From Lysinibacillus macroides (GTDB taxonomy: Bacteria > Bacillota > Bacilli > Bacillales_A > Planococcaceae), in assembly GCF_001281525.1 (NCBI RefSeq), contig NZ_LGCI01000010.1, forward strand, positions 943,442-1,007,441: 64,000 nt of DNA, read 5' to 3'. Position numbers and translations under genes: made by a program. The notes under the pieces are model-generated. The model was not told the origin of the DNA, did not search any database, and was given only the letters and a program-made list of their open reading frames with translations. Shown one piece after another: positions 1 to 8,023 of the stretch (the first letter of the stretch is position 1; the number at the start of each line of letters is the position of its first letter).

Positions 1-737
1 CGCGCCACGATATATTGGCTTTTTGTCGAAACAGCTAAATGCCCTTTAAAGCCGTACCAGAATGTGTTTTTACCATCGCTGTTTTTCTTGATGCCCCACT
101 TTGGTTCAATGGGGATGTCTTGCCATAGAGTCGTCAATGGAATGGTTAATTGTGCTTCCAACTTCTTTTCAAAAGTCGTTTGATTCGCTTCAAGTTCTGC
201 TTGTTCAGCGAGCCAGGCAGCACGTTCTTCTTTTGATTTACGACCACGTTTTTTCGGTTGTGTTTCTTTTTTCTCTGCTGGTTTTGCGGCATCTCTCGCT
301 TCAAAATGTGTTGCATCAAAACTAAGGTGTTCCTCTTCAAGAAAACCTTCTGTAAAGGCAGCTTGAATAAGTTCATCGTGCATGCGATCTAAGACATCTG
401 ATTGACTAATCACGTCGACCATACGTGAATACGAGGCTTCAGATGGCACCGTGTCCGAAACTAAAAAGCCACAATCTAAGCGAAAGACGAAATCATGCGT
501 TAATCGATTGACCAAATCTTTAACGGTAGGGATACGCTCGACAATGCGGATCATCAATGATTGAATCATCGCACCGTAGTTTAATTCTCGTGGAGCACCA
601 CGCATCGTCTTCTTTCGAAATAGTTGAAAGATTGGCTGCACATCGAAAGTGGCTAAAATAGCATCAAAACGACGAGAACTTTCCATTTTCAATAATTCAC
701 GGATGTCAAATAGGCTCATTTGTTTTACAATAGTCAT
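1..737 (-). CDS. Transposase, IS1182-type, truncated by the window edge
   Basis: The minus strand is open from an ATG at 737 to the left edge, about 245 codons, so only the N-terminal half is visible. An AAAAGG ribosome site lies about 11 bases upstream. The start (MTIVKQMSLFDIRELL) and the following helical region, with a basic lysine-rich linker near residues 170-190, resemble IS1182-family transposases. The right terminal repeat is probably between about 740 and 830, where a conserved-looking TGAGGCACC stretch occurs, but I could not pair it without the other end. It sits at the outer side of the phage early region and may separate it from late genes. Confidence 0.75.
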   Translation of the reverse strand, partial: MTIVKQMSLFDIRELLKMESSRRFDAILATFDVQPIFQLFRKKTMRGAPRELNYGAMIQSLMIRIVERIPTVKDLVNRLTHDFVFRLDCGFLVSDTVPSEASYSRMVDVISQSDVLDRMHDELIQAAFTEGFLEEEHLSFDATHFEARDAAKPAEKKETQPKKRGRKSKEERAAWLAEQAELEANQTTFEKKLEAQLTIPLTTLWQDIPIEPKWGIKKNSDGKNTFWYGFKGHLAVSTKSQYIVA

Positions 738-846
738 GAGGCATCATTCCTTTTCGGTGGGTTGTTTAGTCGCTACCATTATACCGAATTTGGGGAGGTG
801 CCTCATTTTTATTTAATTTTAGCCCTTGATATTAAAGGGATTAGAA

Positions 847-1173
847 TTATGAAATTAACTCAAGTAGCAATAATAAAAAAATTATTACCCAATTAACAAA
901 ACTATTTGAGAAAAAATAATGTAATAATACTACAATGATTCCCAAAAAAAACGCTACTCCCACATCTAATATTGCTGACTTTAATGATTCCTTAAAAACC
1001 TTTGAAATTTCTAATAAAAAACCTACAATTCCAATGAATCCTAGCACAACACCAATAAGACTGGTAATAAACTCATTACCTAAAAATGTTGGATTCAAAT
1101 ACAATAATATTGAACAAATGAAGAAAGCCAATGCAAGTGATATTCCTTCTGCAATTTTTATTTTATCCTCCAT
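847..1173 (-). CDS. Small integral membrane protein, unknown function
   Basis: A 108-residue protein with about four hydrophobic segments (near residues 9-26, 35-53, 67-85 and 92-107) and almost no soluble part. The start has a good ribosome site (AGGAGG) just upstream. It lies between the transposase and the phage late regulator and its base composition is AT-rich. I do not recognise the family. It could be a phage membrane protein such as a superinfection-exclusion factor, but nothing in the sequence proves that. Confidence 0.6.
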   Translation of the reverse strand: MEDKIKIAEGISLALAFFICSILLYLNPTFLGNEFITSLIGVVLGFIGIVGFLLEISKVFKESLKSAILDVGVAFFLGIIVVLLHYFFSNSFVNWVIIFLLLLLELIS

Positions 1174-1326
1174 GCTATATCCTCCTAACTATTTTTTACT
1201 CTTAATACGATAACTCATCTGAAAAGGATTCAAAATAAAGTAAAAAGTACTCCCGAAGGAGGGCACTTATATACTTAATTTTATTCTGTTGCGATTTTGA
1301 AGATATTGCTGAAATTTAGGATGAAA

Positions 1327-1353
1327 AGAGACTACCAATTTAGTAGCCTCTGC
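1327..1353 (-). terminator. Intrinsic terminator after the late regulator
   Basis: AGAGACTAC pairs with GTAGCCTCT across a short loop (arms 1327-1335 and 1343-1351, one mismatch). Read on the minus strand it is followed by TTTTC, downstream of the 1405 gene. Confidence 0.5.
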
Positions 1354-1404
1354 ATGGAGTAACTTAAAACGGCTATTCAAAGTGAGAGGAAAATTTATTT
1401 CTTA

Positions 1405-1914
1405 CTATATAGGCAAACGTACGTCAAGAGAGCTCTCTTCGGAAATATTTATACTTATTTTAATTTCCGCACGCTTCAAATAACCTTGAATAGTACTTTT
1501 ACCAATACCCAATATTTTTGCAGCTTTACTATAAGGCATACGTTCGGCGCGTATCATAATAAAAGCAGCACGTTCATTTTCGGTAAGCCCATTCAAGGCA
1601 TTATTAATTTTATTTTTCATATTTGTCATCCTTACAATTTCATTTTCCCATGAATCATCATCACTTTCTTTCTCTTTCATCCAGTCGGGTACATAGCTCT
1701 CAGCATCTGTATATGAAATTAAGTCTTGCATAAGGCGATGGTCCATGACAAACGTATCTTGACGAGTTGCCGCACGGTACTCAGCTGGATCGTAACCCGT
1801 TTCCATCCACTTGATAGCTTCTAGCATGTCACGCTCCATACTTGGGCATCCGCCAGCCGCGCGTAACTCCTTTAATGATTGTTTATACTCTGCAATTAAA
1901 TCTGGAAAGTACAT
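1405..1914 (-). CDS. Phage sigma-70 region 4-like transcription regulator (ArpU/RinA/Xpf type)
   Basis: The 169-residue protein has a C-terminal helix-turn-helix (about residues 108-152, LTENERAAFIMIRAERMPYS then KAAKILGIGKSTIQGYLKRA) like sigma region 4 and the late-gene activators of Gram-positive phages. Such proteins usually sit at the end of the early operon and switch on packaging and structural genes. Its place as last gene of the minus-strand series fits this. I chose the ATG at 1914 rather than the in-frame one at 1920, because GGAAG lies 6 bases before the former and only 1 before the latter. Expected late genes are not in the window. Confidence 0.75.
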   Translation of the reverse strand: MYFPDLIAEYKQSLKELRAAGGCPSMERDMLEAIKWMETGYDPAEYRAATRQDTFVMDHRLMQDLISYTDAESYVPDWMKEKESDDDSWENEIVRMTNMKNKINNALNGLTENERAAFIMIRAERMPYSKAAKILGIGKSTIQGYLKRAEIKISINISEESSLDVRLPI

Positions 1915-1942
1915 GACCATCTTCCTTTCTTGTTATGTAAAA

Positions 1943-1994
1943 ATAAAAAGGACACCAATAGACCTGGCATGCTTGCCAAAATCTATTAGTGTCC
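1943..1994 (-). terminator. Strong intrinsic terminator upstream of the late regulator
   Basis: A 13-bp stem (1950-1962 with 1982-1994, one G-T mismatch) holds a loop that itself folds (TGGCA/TGCCA). On the minus strand it is followed by TTTTTATTTTT. It separates the 56-residue gene from the late regulator, so readthrough or antitermination could gate late expression. Confidence 0.75.
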
Positions 1995-2016
1995 ATCGGT
2001 TTTTCCGTAAGGACGG

Positions 2017-2187
2017 TTATTTAGTTTGTTTAATGCGAATACGCTCAGCACGCTCGACGTCAAGCACCTGCCCTTTGTGCCAGATGATGGTGTCTTGCCC
2101 ATACTGTTTGGGCTTTAATGGTGTAACAATGCCGTCCTGTACGATATATACGCCGTTCTCTGCTGTATTAATTGTTGCCTTCTCCAT
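2017..2187 (-). CDS. Small phage protein, DUF3954/YqaO-like
   Basis: A 56-codon frame starting MEKATINTAENGVYIVQDGI with GGGGGG 6 bases before the ATG. The pattern (Y-I-V-Q-D-G, a middle Q-Y-G-Q-D-T-I-I-W and a basic tail) resembles the DUF3954 family of short phage proteins known from Bacillus prophages. Function is unknown. It is last before the terminator at 1943-1994. Confidence 0.6.
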   Translation of the reverse strand: MEKATINTAENGVYIVQDGIVTPLKPKQYGQDTIIWHKGQVLDVERAERIRIKQTK

Positions 2188-2203
2188 AAGCTGCCCCCCT
2201 ATG

Positions 2204-2281
2204 TGTTATAATAAATTTGCATTTGCATAAGGGAACTTATGTTTCACCGTAACAAGCGCCAACTTGCTACGGTGATTTTTT
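2204..2281 (+). ncRNA. Predicted short plus-strand transcript, promoter plus terminator (cassette 1)
   Basis: An extended -10 box (TGTTATAAT, 2204-2212) is followed about 30 bases later by a 12-bp hairpin (2245-2256 with 2263-2274, one mismatch, loop CGCCAA) and six Ts. It points against the phage operon and its T-run overlaps the stop codon of the minus gene ending at 2280. A second cassette at 10763 shares the CTTA-GTTTC lead-in and the GCCAA loop. A short antisense RNA is inferred, not shown. Confidence 0.45.
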
Positions 2282-2480
2282 AATATAGTTCTCCACTATC
2301 GACAACTTCACTGCATTGGTAGCAGTACACTATTTCATATGTGTTGGATACTTCGTCAGTTTTATCTACAATCTCCCCGTTCATGGCACTTTCCTCATTA
2401 CAAATGAGTTGTTTAGCTAATAAGGATACTTCGTTATAAAACAAGTGGTCATTTCCACATTTCTCGCACTTATATTTCAT
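2280..2480 (-). CDS. Small zinc-ribbon-like phage protein
   Basis: A 66-residue protein with two cysteine pairs, C4-x2-C7 near the start (KCEKCGN) and C-x2-C near residue 53 (YCYQCSE), as in a four-cysteine zinc ribbon. The ribosome site is AAAGGGTG. It follows the 2487 gene by 6 bases. No specific function is recognised; nucleic-acid binding or a host-protein contact is possible. Confidence 0.6.
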   Translation of the reverse strand: MKYKCEKCGNDHLFYNEVSLLAKQLICNEESAMNGEIVDKTDEVSNTYEIVYCYQCSEVVDSGELY

Positions 2481-2486
2481 TATTGT

Positions 2487-2732
2487 TCACCCTTTCTTTT
2501 GACATTGTGGTGTCGGCTCTATATCATTAAGACAACCGTAATAGATGCTGTCTAATGCGTTTTTATTGTTGACTATTTTAACGTTGCATACCTGATGTAA
2601 ATATATTCCTATATTTTGATCCATTACTGTAATAAATACTGCTGTCTCACCTTTATTAATCCCACCTGCACAGCCAAAGCATTCGCGGATCTCATGAGTT
2701 GTCACAAGTCGTGCTTGTTCAATTTTTAACAT
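2487..2732 (-). CDS. Small cysteine-containing phage protein
   Basis: An 81-residue protein with CFGC near residue 18 and HQVC near residue 47, again suggesting a metal site. GGAGGAG lies before the ATG. Its start overlaps the end of the 2719 gene by 14 bases, which points to coupled translation. I do not recognise the family. Confidence 0.6.
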   Translation of the reverse strand: MLKIEQARLVTTHEIRECFGCAGGINKGETAVFITVMDQNIGIYLHQVCNVKIVNNKNALDSIYYGCLNDIEPTPQCQKKG

Positions 2733-3000
2733 TTGTTGACTCCTCCGTTACCTCCACCCAGTCAAAATGATTCATCATGTGCGTATAGCCTGCATTACAA
2801 ATCGCATCTTCACCAAACTTTTCAAAAATAGCTTTCTCCCAATTTCGCATCCAATTTTCAGCGTTTTCTTTGTTGTAGACGATATTCGCTTGACTTAAAT
2901 CATCTGTAAGCCCCTCATCATCGTCATTGCCTGTATAGTATTGAGGTACGTCTAAATCATTAAATTCATCTTTCAAACGCAAAACCCAAGCGTCTTTCAT
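2719..3000 (-). CDS. Acidic phage protein, unknown
   Basis: A 93-residue acidic protein containing a long D/E-rich stretch (about residues 24-34) and several tryptophans. It overlaps the next gene by 14 bases. The family is not recognised. Small acidic phage proteins sometimes mimic DNA or bind host factors, but I have no direct sign of that here. Confidence 0.55.
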   Translation of the reverse strand: MKDAWVLRLKDEFNDLDVPQYYTGNDDDEGLTDDLSQANIVYNKENAENWMRNWEKAIFEKFGEDAICNAGYTHMMNHFDWVEVTEESTNVKN

Positions 3001-3019
3001 TCAATTCACTCACTCTCTA

Positions 3020-3060
3020 TGGTATAATTTCCGTAAAATACATAATGAGGTAAAACTATG
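3020..3060 (+). promoter_or_regulatory. Possible plus-strand promoter with start site, opposed to operon
   Basis: TGGTATAAT (3020-3028) is an extended -10 match, followed by GAGG and an ATG at 3058 seven bases later. The plus frame from that ATG is only about 57 codons and overlaps the methylase end, so I do not call a gene. Confidence 0.3.
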
Positions 3061-3078
3061 GACATATTTTCATTGTTT

Positions 3079-3885
3079 CTAAAACAACGTCTGTTGCCTA
3101 CATCCATGTTCTGCAGCAACTGGATTAATATAGAGCACTTCTATTCTTGCAGCCCCACCTTCCGCTTTAGCCGACTTACACTCCTTATGCCAATCTTGCA
3201 ACATGTCGCTATATAGCTCATTTTCATAGCCCGATAAAATAACCGGACCAGGATGGTTGTTTAACACTGTAAGTAATTCCTCGTGCTGCTCGTTTGTCAT
3301 TTCATGTTTATAGCTGGTTGTTGTTCTTGTTGATAAGATGTAAGGCGGATCAGCATAGATTAAAACGTTCTGCCTCGAGTAACGTTGGATTAATTCGACT
3401 GCAGGCTGGTTTTCAATTTGTACACCGATTAATCTTTCAGCGACGACAGCAATTTTTTCCGGAAAAGCTAGCCATTCTTTGCCTGGTAATGGGCCATTCA
3501 TTTCAATCATTGAGCGCCATCCTGTACGGTGGCTTGTTTTACCTCCACGCCCTTGCCACAGACGGACGATTAAGCGTCTAGCTCGTTCCAGCTCGTCATC
3601 CGCAGCCGTATAACTGTTGTAATATTCCTCCCTTGCATGTGGTGTAAATTTAATTTGATGGGCCAATTCGTCTGGCCGCTCTCGACTAACCTGAAATAGA
3701 TTAACAATTTCCCCATCTAAGTCATTGACAGTCTCCAGCTGGCTACGATTTTTTGAAAAAAGCACGGCTCCGGATCCAAAGAAAGGCTCTAAATATGTTT
3801 CATGATCTGGGAAGTGGCTGATTATCCAATCTGCTAAAGACCATTTGCTGCCTGGATAATGTAAAATGCGCGGTATGCTGCTCAT
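3079..3885 (-). CDS. DNA adenine N6-methyltransferase (Dam/D12 class)
   Basis: The 268-residue protein carries the class marks: HYPGSKW near residue 9, FFGSGAV (35-41) as the AdoMet loop, and DPPY at 179-182 as the catalytic motif. It methylates adenine N6 in duplex DNA, probably GATC-like in this class, which I cannot confirm. The ATG at 3885 overlaps the TGA of the ASCH gene (ATGA), so both are translationally coupled. The longer frame up to 3915 has no better ribosome site, while GGAGG precedes 3885. With the cytosine methylase it likely protects phage DNA from host restriction. Confidence 0.85.
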   Translation of the reverse strand: MSSIPRILHYPGSKWSLADWIISHFPDHETYLEPFFGSGAVLFSKNRSQLETVNDLDGEIVNLFQVSRERPDELAHQIKFTPHAREEYYNSYTAADDELERARRLIVRLWQGRGGKTSHRTGWRSMIEMNGPLPGKEWLAFPEKIAVVAERLIGVQIENQPAVELIQRYSRQNVLIYADPPYILSTRTTTSYKHEMTNEQHEELLTVLNNHPGPVILSGYENELYSDMLQDWHKECKSAKAEGGAARIEVLYINPVAAEHGCRQQTLF

Positions 3886-4331
3886 GGTGCAAGCGCCTCC
3901 CCATCCCATTCCCATAGACTAAGTTGCCCTTTTACTGGCACCGGCTCAGATAAAGGCTTTACACTATCAAGTTCCCATGCGTAGCGACCTTCCGAGTAGT
4001 CTCCGAATTTCATTTCTAACCCATTTATTACTCCGTCTACATTTTCCAAAACGGCTGCATCTTCGCAAAAATTTAATACCACTTTGTGACAATCAATTAA
4101 CTCGGCTGTTGCAAGCACAACCCCTGTTGGTAATTGCTCATGAGATGTAATGCCATGTTGCTGCAATATGGCATTGATCCAATAATCCTTACAAGCATCT
4201 TTATCTACTGCCTTTCCAGCATGGATTGCTAATGGCCCACGGTATTTCGTCTGCCAGCTACGTGTCTCAAACCTCTTCTCGCCCAAAGCAATCAATGAGG
4301 CCCACGGCTGTTTTATTGTGATGGCTTTCAT
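3882..4331 (-). CDS. ASCH-domain protein
   Basis: A 149-residue protein with the ASCH start MKAITIKQPWASLIALGEKR and the later Y-R-G-P-L-A-I-H-A-G signature. ASCH domains are RNA-binding, PUA-like folds found in phage genomes; some cleave or bind modified nucleotides. The ATG at 4331 is chosen because AAAGGAG lies just before it; the frame runs to 4364 without a site. It is sandwiched between two DNA methylase genes and coupled to the downstream one, so a role in modified-base handling is plausible but inferred. Confidence 0.8.
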   Translation of the reverse strand: MKAITIKQPWASLIALGEKRFETRSWQTKYRGPLAIHAGKAVDKDACKDYWINAILQQHGITSHEQLPTGVVLATAELIDCHKVVLNFCEDAAVLENVDGVINGLEMKFGDYSEGRYAWELDSVKPLSEPVPVKGQLSLWEWDGEALAP

Positions 4332-4369
4332 GTTAAGCTCCTTTCTGCTACGTATTTTTGACATTGTGC

Positions 4370-5605
4370 TTAATAAAGCTCTTTGGCAATGGCCGCTATC
4401 ACATTGACAGTGACGCTGTTGCCAGCTTGCTTGTACAACTGGCTATCTGAATTGACTTCTGAAGCTCTATCGAATGCCCAATCAGGAAAACCTTGCAGTC
4501 GCCAACATTCGCGTGGAGTTAATTTTCTAATTTCACACCCTTGTATTAAATGATTATTTTGTTCCCAACTATTTTTGGTAAGAGTAGGAGCAATGTTAAA
4601 AGTATTACCTTTGTTAAATCCTCTACTTTCCTGTGCTGTTAGGGTAAACATTGGCTCCCCTGGTTCTTTTATTCTTCTTCCATCCTGTCTTTTTTCTAAT
4701 CGATCAGGAGTTAGGACTGGTTGAACAATTTTCAATCCTTCGCCTTTATTTGTTGTTAAAGTAGGTGATAAACCACCAATACCATAAACTTGTCCATTAA
4801 TACCGTTACCAGAAGGATTAACGTTCCCTGGCACCATTATCTTTGGTTCTTGCATTCCACCCTGCATTGTCGGAAGGGCTGGACTTATTCCGTCAATACT
4901 ATAAACTCTTTTGATGTATTCATCACCCTTTATTTCAAGGTTTCCGATTACATTTATTTCTCCTGTTTTCCCATTCGTTTCAATATATGTGCCTTCACGT
5001 TGCGACTCTGGGTATCTGGCAGTAAGTGTTCCTGTCGTGATTCTGCTTTCATTAACCGGTCCAGATGCTTTTTTGATAGGAAATACTTTTCTGGTACTTG
5101 CTCCTCTAAGATGTCCGATAATGAACACCCTTTCTCTGTTTTGAGGTACGTACTCTTTAGAGTTAATACAATCCCATTCTGCATCATACCCGACTTCATC
5201 CAGCGTTCTGATGATTGTCTCGAACGTATCGCCCCCCTCGTGATTGAGGAGTCCTGTGACATTCTCAAGGAATAAATAGCGTGGTCTGAGAATAGATGCG
5301 AAGCGCATAATTTCAAAGAAGAGAGTTCCCCTAGTATCATTGAAACCTTTTCGCTTACCAGCAACTGAGAAAGCTTGACACGGAAATCCTCCACAGATAA
5401 TGTCGATACTTCCGATTCCTCGAATAGCGTCATCTGAAACGTTTGCGATGTCATGAGCCGTCCACTCTCCTTTCGTGTCATGTATTACTTCATAGCTTTT
5501 TCTTGCAAATTTATCTATTTCAACGTACCCTACGCATTCATGCCCTGCGGCTTCCATTCCTAGACGAAAACCGCCAATTCCCGCAAATAAATCTAAAAAT
5601 CTCAT
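4370..5605 (-). CDS. DNA cytosine-5 methyltransferase with several target-recognition modules
   Basis: The 411-residue protein shows the C5 motifs in order: FAGIGGFRLG (8-17), catalytic GGFPCQAFS (72-80), ENV (114-116), QNRERVFIIG (about 155-164), and C-terminal LTPRECWRLQGFP and QAGNSVTVNV. The variable region between about residues 190 and 350 repeats a short pattern: TLTARYPES, SPALPTMQGG, SPTLTTNKGEG, FTLTAQESRG and APTLTKNS. Multispecific phage enzymes stack such modules, so this one may methylate more than one sequence. A GAGGTG ribosome site precedes the ATG. Its leader resembles those of two neighbouring genes. Confidence 0.9.
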   Translation of the reverse strand: MRFLDLFAGIGGFRLGMEAAGHECVGYVEIDKFARKSYEVIHDTKGEWTAHDIANVSDDAIRGIGSIDIICGGFPCQAFSVAGKRKGFNDTRGTLFFEIMRFASILRPRYLFLENVTGLLNHEGGDTFETIIRTLDEVGYDAEWDCINSKEYVPQNRERVFIIGHLRGASTRKVFPIKKASGPVNESRITTGTLTARYPESQREGTYIETNGKTGEINVIGNLEIKGDEYIKRVYSIDGISPALPTMQGGMQEPKIMVPGNVNPSGNGINGQVYGIGGLSPTLTTNKGEGLKIVQPVLTPDRLEKRQDGRRIKEPGEPMFTLTAQESRGFNKGNTFNIAPTLTKNSWEQNNHLIQGCEIRKLTPRECWRLQGFPDWAFDRASEVNSDSQLYKQAGNSVTVNVIAAIAKELY

Positions 5606-5685
5606 ATGTTTTCACCTCGCTTGCTACACAAAATTGGCATTGTGCTTAATACCCTAATTCATTTATTAATTCCGTTACTCAATCC

Positions 5686-6054
5686 TCAGTATGGAATAAT
5701 AAAACTAACCGAGTATTCACATATGATTTTTTTATCCTTTCTTATCAAAGAATTTTCCGAAACAATAAGTGATTTCTTTGCATCTCTATATGTGTTGGGA
5801 TATTTTTCTTTATTTACAGCGAGTATATATTCCCATAATTTATAATCTTCTGCTTCACTTTCAGGTTCACTATCACAGCCACTATCACACCACTGTCGGT
5901 ATATTTCCTCTTCTAATTCATCGCTTTCAGTAGTCACATAGTATTCTTCTGAATACTTGTTATAGGCAAAAAATATTTTGTCATACCTAGTTATTTCAGA
6001 AGATAATCTTTTCACTTCTCTTAAAGCGTCAGTTGCACCATCAAACTTTTTCAT
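5686..6054 (-). CDS. Acidic phage protein, unknown
   Basis: A 122-residue protein (MKKFDGATDALREV) with an acidic middle (about residues 57-82, rich in D and E). The start at 6054 has AGAAAGGAGG 6 bases before it; the frame extends upstream to 6117 without a better site. No family recognised. Confidence 0.55.
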   Translation of the reverse strand: MKKFDGATDALREVKRLSSEITRYDKIFFAYNKYSEEYYVTTESDELEEEIYRQWCDSGCDSEPESEAEDYKLWEYILAVNKEKYPNTYRDAKKSLIVSENSLIRKDKKIICEYSVSFIIPY

Positions 6055-6094
6055 AATGTCCTCCTTTCTGTGCTGCACACTTTGGTTCTTATGC

Positions 6095-6574
6095 TTAAAA
6101 TAAACTAAGCTGCTCATATTTTTGTTGTTTGGCGGCCACGTTCACCTTGACCGCTTCTGGTACAGTTCTTGCCCCAACCTCAAATGCAGTAGCTGTTCCT
6201 GATTCTTCAACCGATATAACACGCTCAAAACAATCCGCACGTTTATACGCCCCAATCGGCGCATCTGGACGGTGCTTGTAATACACACTGTAATAACCGT
6301 TTGCTTTTGGCTCTGTAATGATGTACTCCTCACCAATCAGATAAAAATGTGAGGGTGGCTTAACTACTCGAGCTAGGTACCTGATGGGTGCTTGTGTTGG
6401 TGCATCTACAGTTACTAGCTCAAAGCGACTCCTTTGGTAAACCCCGAAATGCGACTCCGCTCGAGGGAAACGACTAGCGTAGTATGCTAGGACGCCATGC
6501 GGAAATAGGTAGTACACCTCGCCTTTTTTTAGATTAGTTGAAGGCCCTGGATCAACACATCTCCCTAGTAACAT
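6095..6574 (-). CDS. Phage protein of unknown function
   Basis: About 159 residues beginning MLLGRCVDPGPSTNLKKGEV. Several ATGs lie close together (6589, 6580, 6574); 6574 is 8 bases after GGAGG and is preferred. The start overlaps the end of the 6552 gene. The sequence has two similar halves (LKKGEVYYLFPHG and YLIGEEYIITEPK followed by aromatic-rich strands), which could be a duplicated small beta domain. No function is recognised. Confidence 0.55.
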   Translation of the reverse strand: MLLGRCVDPGPSTNLKKGEVYYLFPHGVLAYYASRFPRAESHFGVYQRSRFELVTVDAPTQAPIRYLARVVKPPSHFYLIGEEYIITEPKANGYYSVYYKHRPDAPIGAYKRADCFERVISVEESGTATAFEVGARTVPEAVKVNVAAKQQKYEQLSLF

Positions 6575-6746
6575 CTTCATCTCCTCCATTTATGGTATCC
6601 CGTAGTATGTCAAAGATAGTGAGCTGATTCTTTAAAAACTCCTGTTCAAGATCATCTAAATGTCGTTGCCAGCAAGTAGGTCCATATTGCCGTATGATAG
6701 ATTCGCCGCTTTTTAATGGTCTGTTGCATCGTTTACAATGACTCAT
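6552..6746 (-). CDS. Small zinc-finger phage protein, DUF6011-like
   Basis: A 64-residue protein with CKRCNRPLKS near the start and GPTCW near residue 28, a zinc-binding pattern common in short phage and plasmid proteins. It overlaps the AAA+ gene end by 14 bases and the 6574 gene start, so the three are likely coupled in one operon. Confidence 0.6.
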   Translation of the reverse strand: MSHCKRCNRPLKSGESIIRQYGPTCWQRHLDDLEQEFLKNQLTIFDILRDTINGGDEDVTREMC

Positions 6747-7731
6747 GATTATTCCTCGGTTCTAACTCTTGGAGTAATAATTCATCCAATGACTCTTGAA
6801 TGAGTGTTGCAGTTAAATCTACCGACCTTAATATACTTTTTGTTTTAGCCTTATTTAAGATAATCTCAACGTCTGAGAACGTTCGGCCAATTAAGTGTGG
6901 TAGTATTTCACAGATAAGAAAATGATCGGCTAGATTTTTGCCCAAATAGAAAAACATTTCGTCCTCATTAGGCAGCTCGTAATCCATACGATTATGAAAA
7001 CGGCGCCACACAGCAGGATCTATATCACTATCAAGATTAGTAGCAGCCAGTAAAACTACCTCATCGCTTAGAGCATCTAAGTTTTGTAATAATGAGTTTA
7101 CGACTCGTTTCATTTCATTTTCTGGACTGTCACCTTGTAGCCTTTTGCGGTTAGTAGCAATCGCATCAAATTCATCCAAAAATAGTACGCAAGGTTGTTC
7201 ATTGGCCAGATCAAAAATCTTCCTCAAATTGCCCGCTGTGCCTCCAAGGTGACTATCAATTAATGTATCTAATCGCACTAGCATAAGTGGTAAATTTAAT
7301 AGACTTGCCATATAGTGAGCACTAATTGTTTTGCCTGTACCTGGTGGACCAAATAAGAGTGTTTTGTTAGGAAGCGGGATTTCTGCTTCCCAAAAAACTT
7401 CTTTTTTTCTCATAACACTGATAAGTTCAGCGATAGTTGTTTTATTTTTGGACGTTGGTACAAAGTCCCTGGCTTTAACAGCCGCTTCACTTGGGTAAAA
7501 AAACTCACACCCAAGACGCTGCGCCTTTTCCCCCAAAGGGTTATTACTCCTCTTACCTCTTAATTTCTCTATTTGTACTCGTATCTTATTTGCTCGCTCC
7601 TGCAACCCTTTTTTCTCATACTTTTCAGCAATTTTTTCAGCTTCGTAAGCTATGCTAATTTGGTCACCAGTATAAGCCGTTTTTAATATTCTTAGCAGTT
7701 CGTAAAAAAACTTCGGTTCTGTTGTAGCCAT
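6733..7731 (-). CDS. AAA+ ATPase, single-domain
   Basis: The 332-residue protein has Walker A GPPGTGKT (128-135), Walker B CVLFLDEF (181-188), a sensor-1 LLAATN (227-232) and paired arginines RRF near 243. The first 110 residues are helical and charged. In chromosomes, similar ATPases are often paired with a subtilisin-like protease; here the neighbours are small phage proteins and no protease is seen. It may remodel a replication or host complex. A ribosome site, AAAGGG, precedes the ATG. Confidence 0.75.
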   Translation of the reverse strand: MATTEPKFFYELLRILKTAYTGDQISIAYEAEKIAEKYEKKGLQERANKIRVQIEKLRGKRSNNPLGEKAQRLGCEFFYPSEAAVKARDFVPTSKNKTTIAELISVMRKKEVFWEAEIPLPNKTLLFGPPGTGKTISAHYMASLLNLPLMLVRLDTLIDSHLGGTAGNLRKIFDLANEQPCVLFLDEFDAIATNRKRLQGDSPENEMKRVVNSLLQNLDALSDEVVLLAATNLDSDIDPAVWRRFHNRMDYELPNEDEMFFYLGKNLADHFLICEILPHLIGRTFSDVEIILNKAKTKSILRSVDLTATLIQESLDELLLQELEPRNNHESL

Positions 7732-7758
7732 AGCCCTTTCCCCTTTCTAAAATGACGG

Positions 7759-8004
7759 TTATCTCTCGTTATTTTCATACTTGCTACAAGCTCGCCAATT
7801 CACTCGTTGATCTGTAGCTGCACCGTTTGTATTTTGTCGTAAACCACATTTGTAATAGGTTCTGGCATATTGCCTAGCGAATAGATGTTTACAATGCTTA
7901 CAGCGCTTGTCTTCTGGACCATAACCGTATGTATTCACCATAGGGTTATGGTCTAGTTTGCTCTCATCAATCGGGATGCCTAAATCTAACTCTATTTGAT
8001 TCAT
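7759..8004 (-). CDS. Small phage protein with CxxC motif
   Basis: About 81 residues starting MNQIELDLGIPIDESK, with CKHCKHLFA near residue 35 and later cysteines, suggesting a zinc site. GAAGGTG lies before the ATG at 8004; the frame runs to 8043 without support. It follows the SSB-tail frame by 19 bases. Confidence 0.55.
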   Translation of the reverse strand: MNQIELDLGIPIDESKLDHNPMVNTYGYGPEDKRCKHCKHLFARQYARTYYKCGLRQNTNGAATDQRVNWRACSKYENNER

Positions 8005-8023
8005 AGATTCACCTTCTCTTTTT

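Noticed and set aside
1811..2230. 139-codon plus-strand frame
   Set aside because: It lies across the terminator, the DUF3954-like gene and the late regulator on the other strand; no ribosome site and no recognised protein.
3058..3230. Plus-strand short gene starting MDIFSLFLKQ
   Set aside because: Good start signals but only about 57 codons over the methylase end, composition like an antisense shadow; kept only as a promoter note.
4790..5275. 161-codon plus-strand frame inside the cytosine methylase
   Set aside because: Antisense shadow of a strongly conserved enzyme, low-complexity translation.
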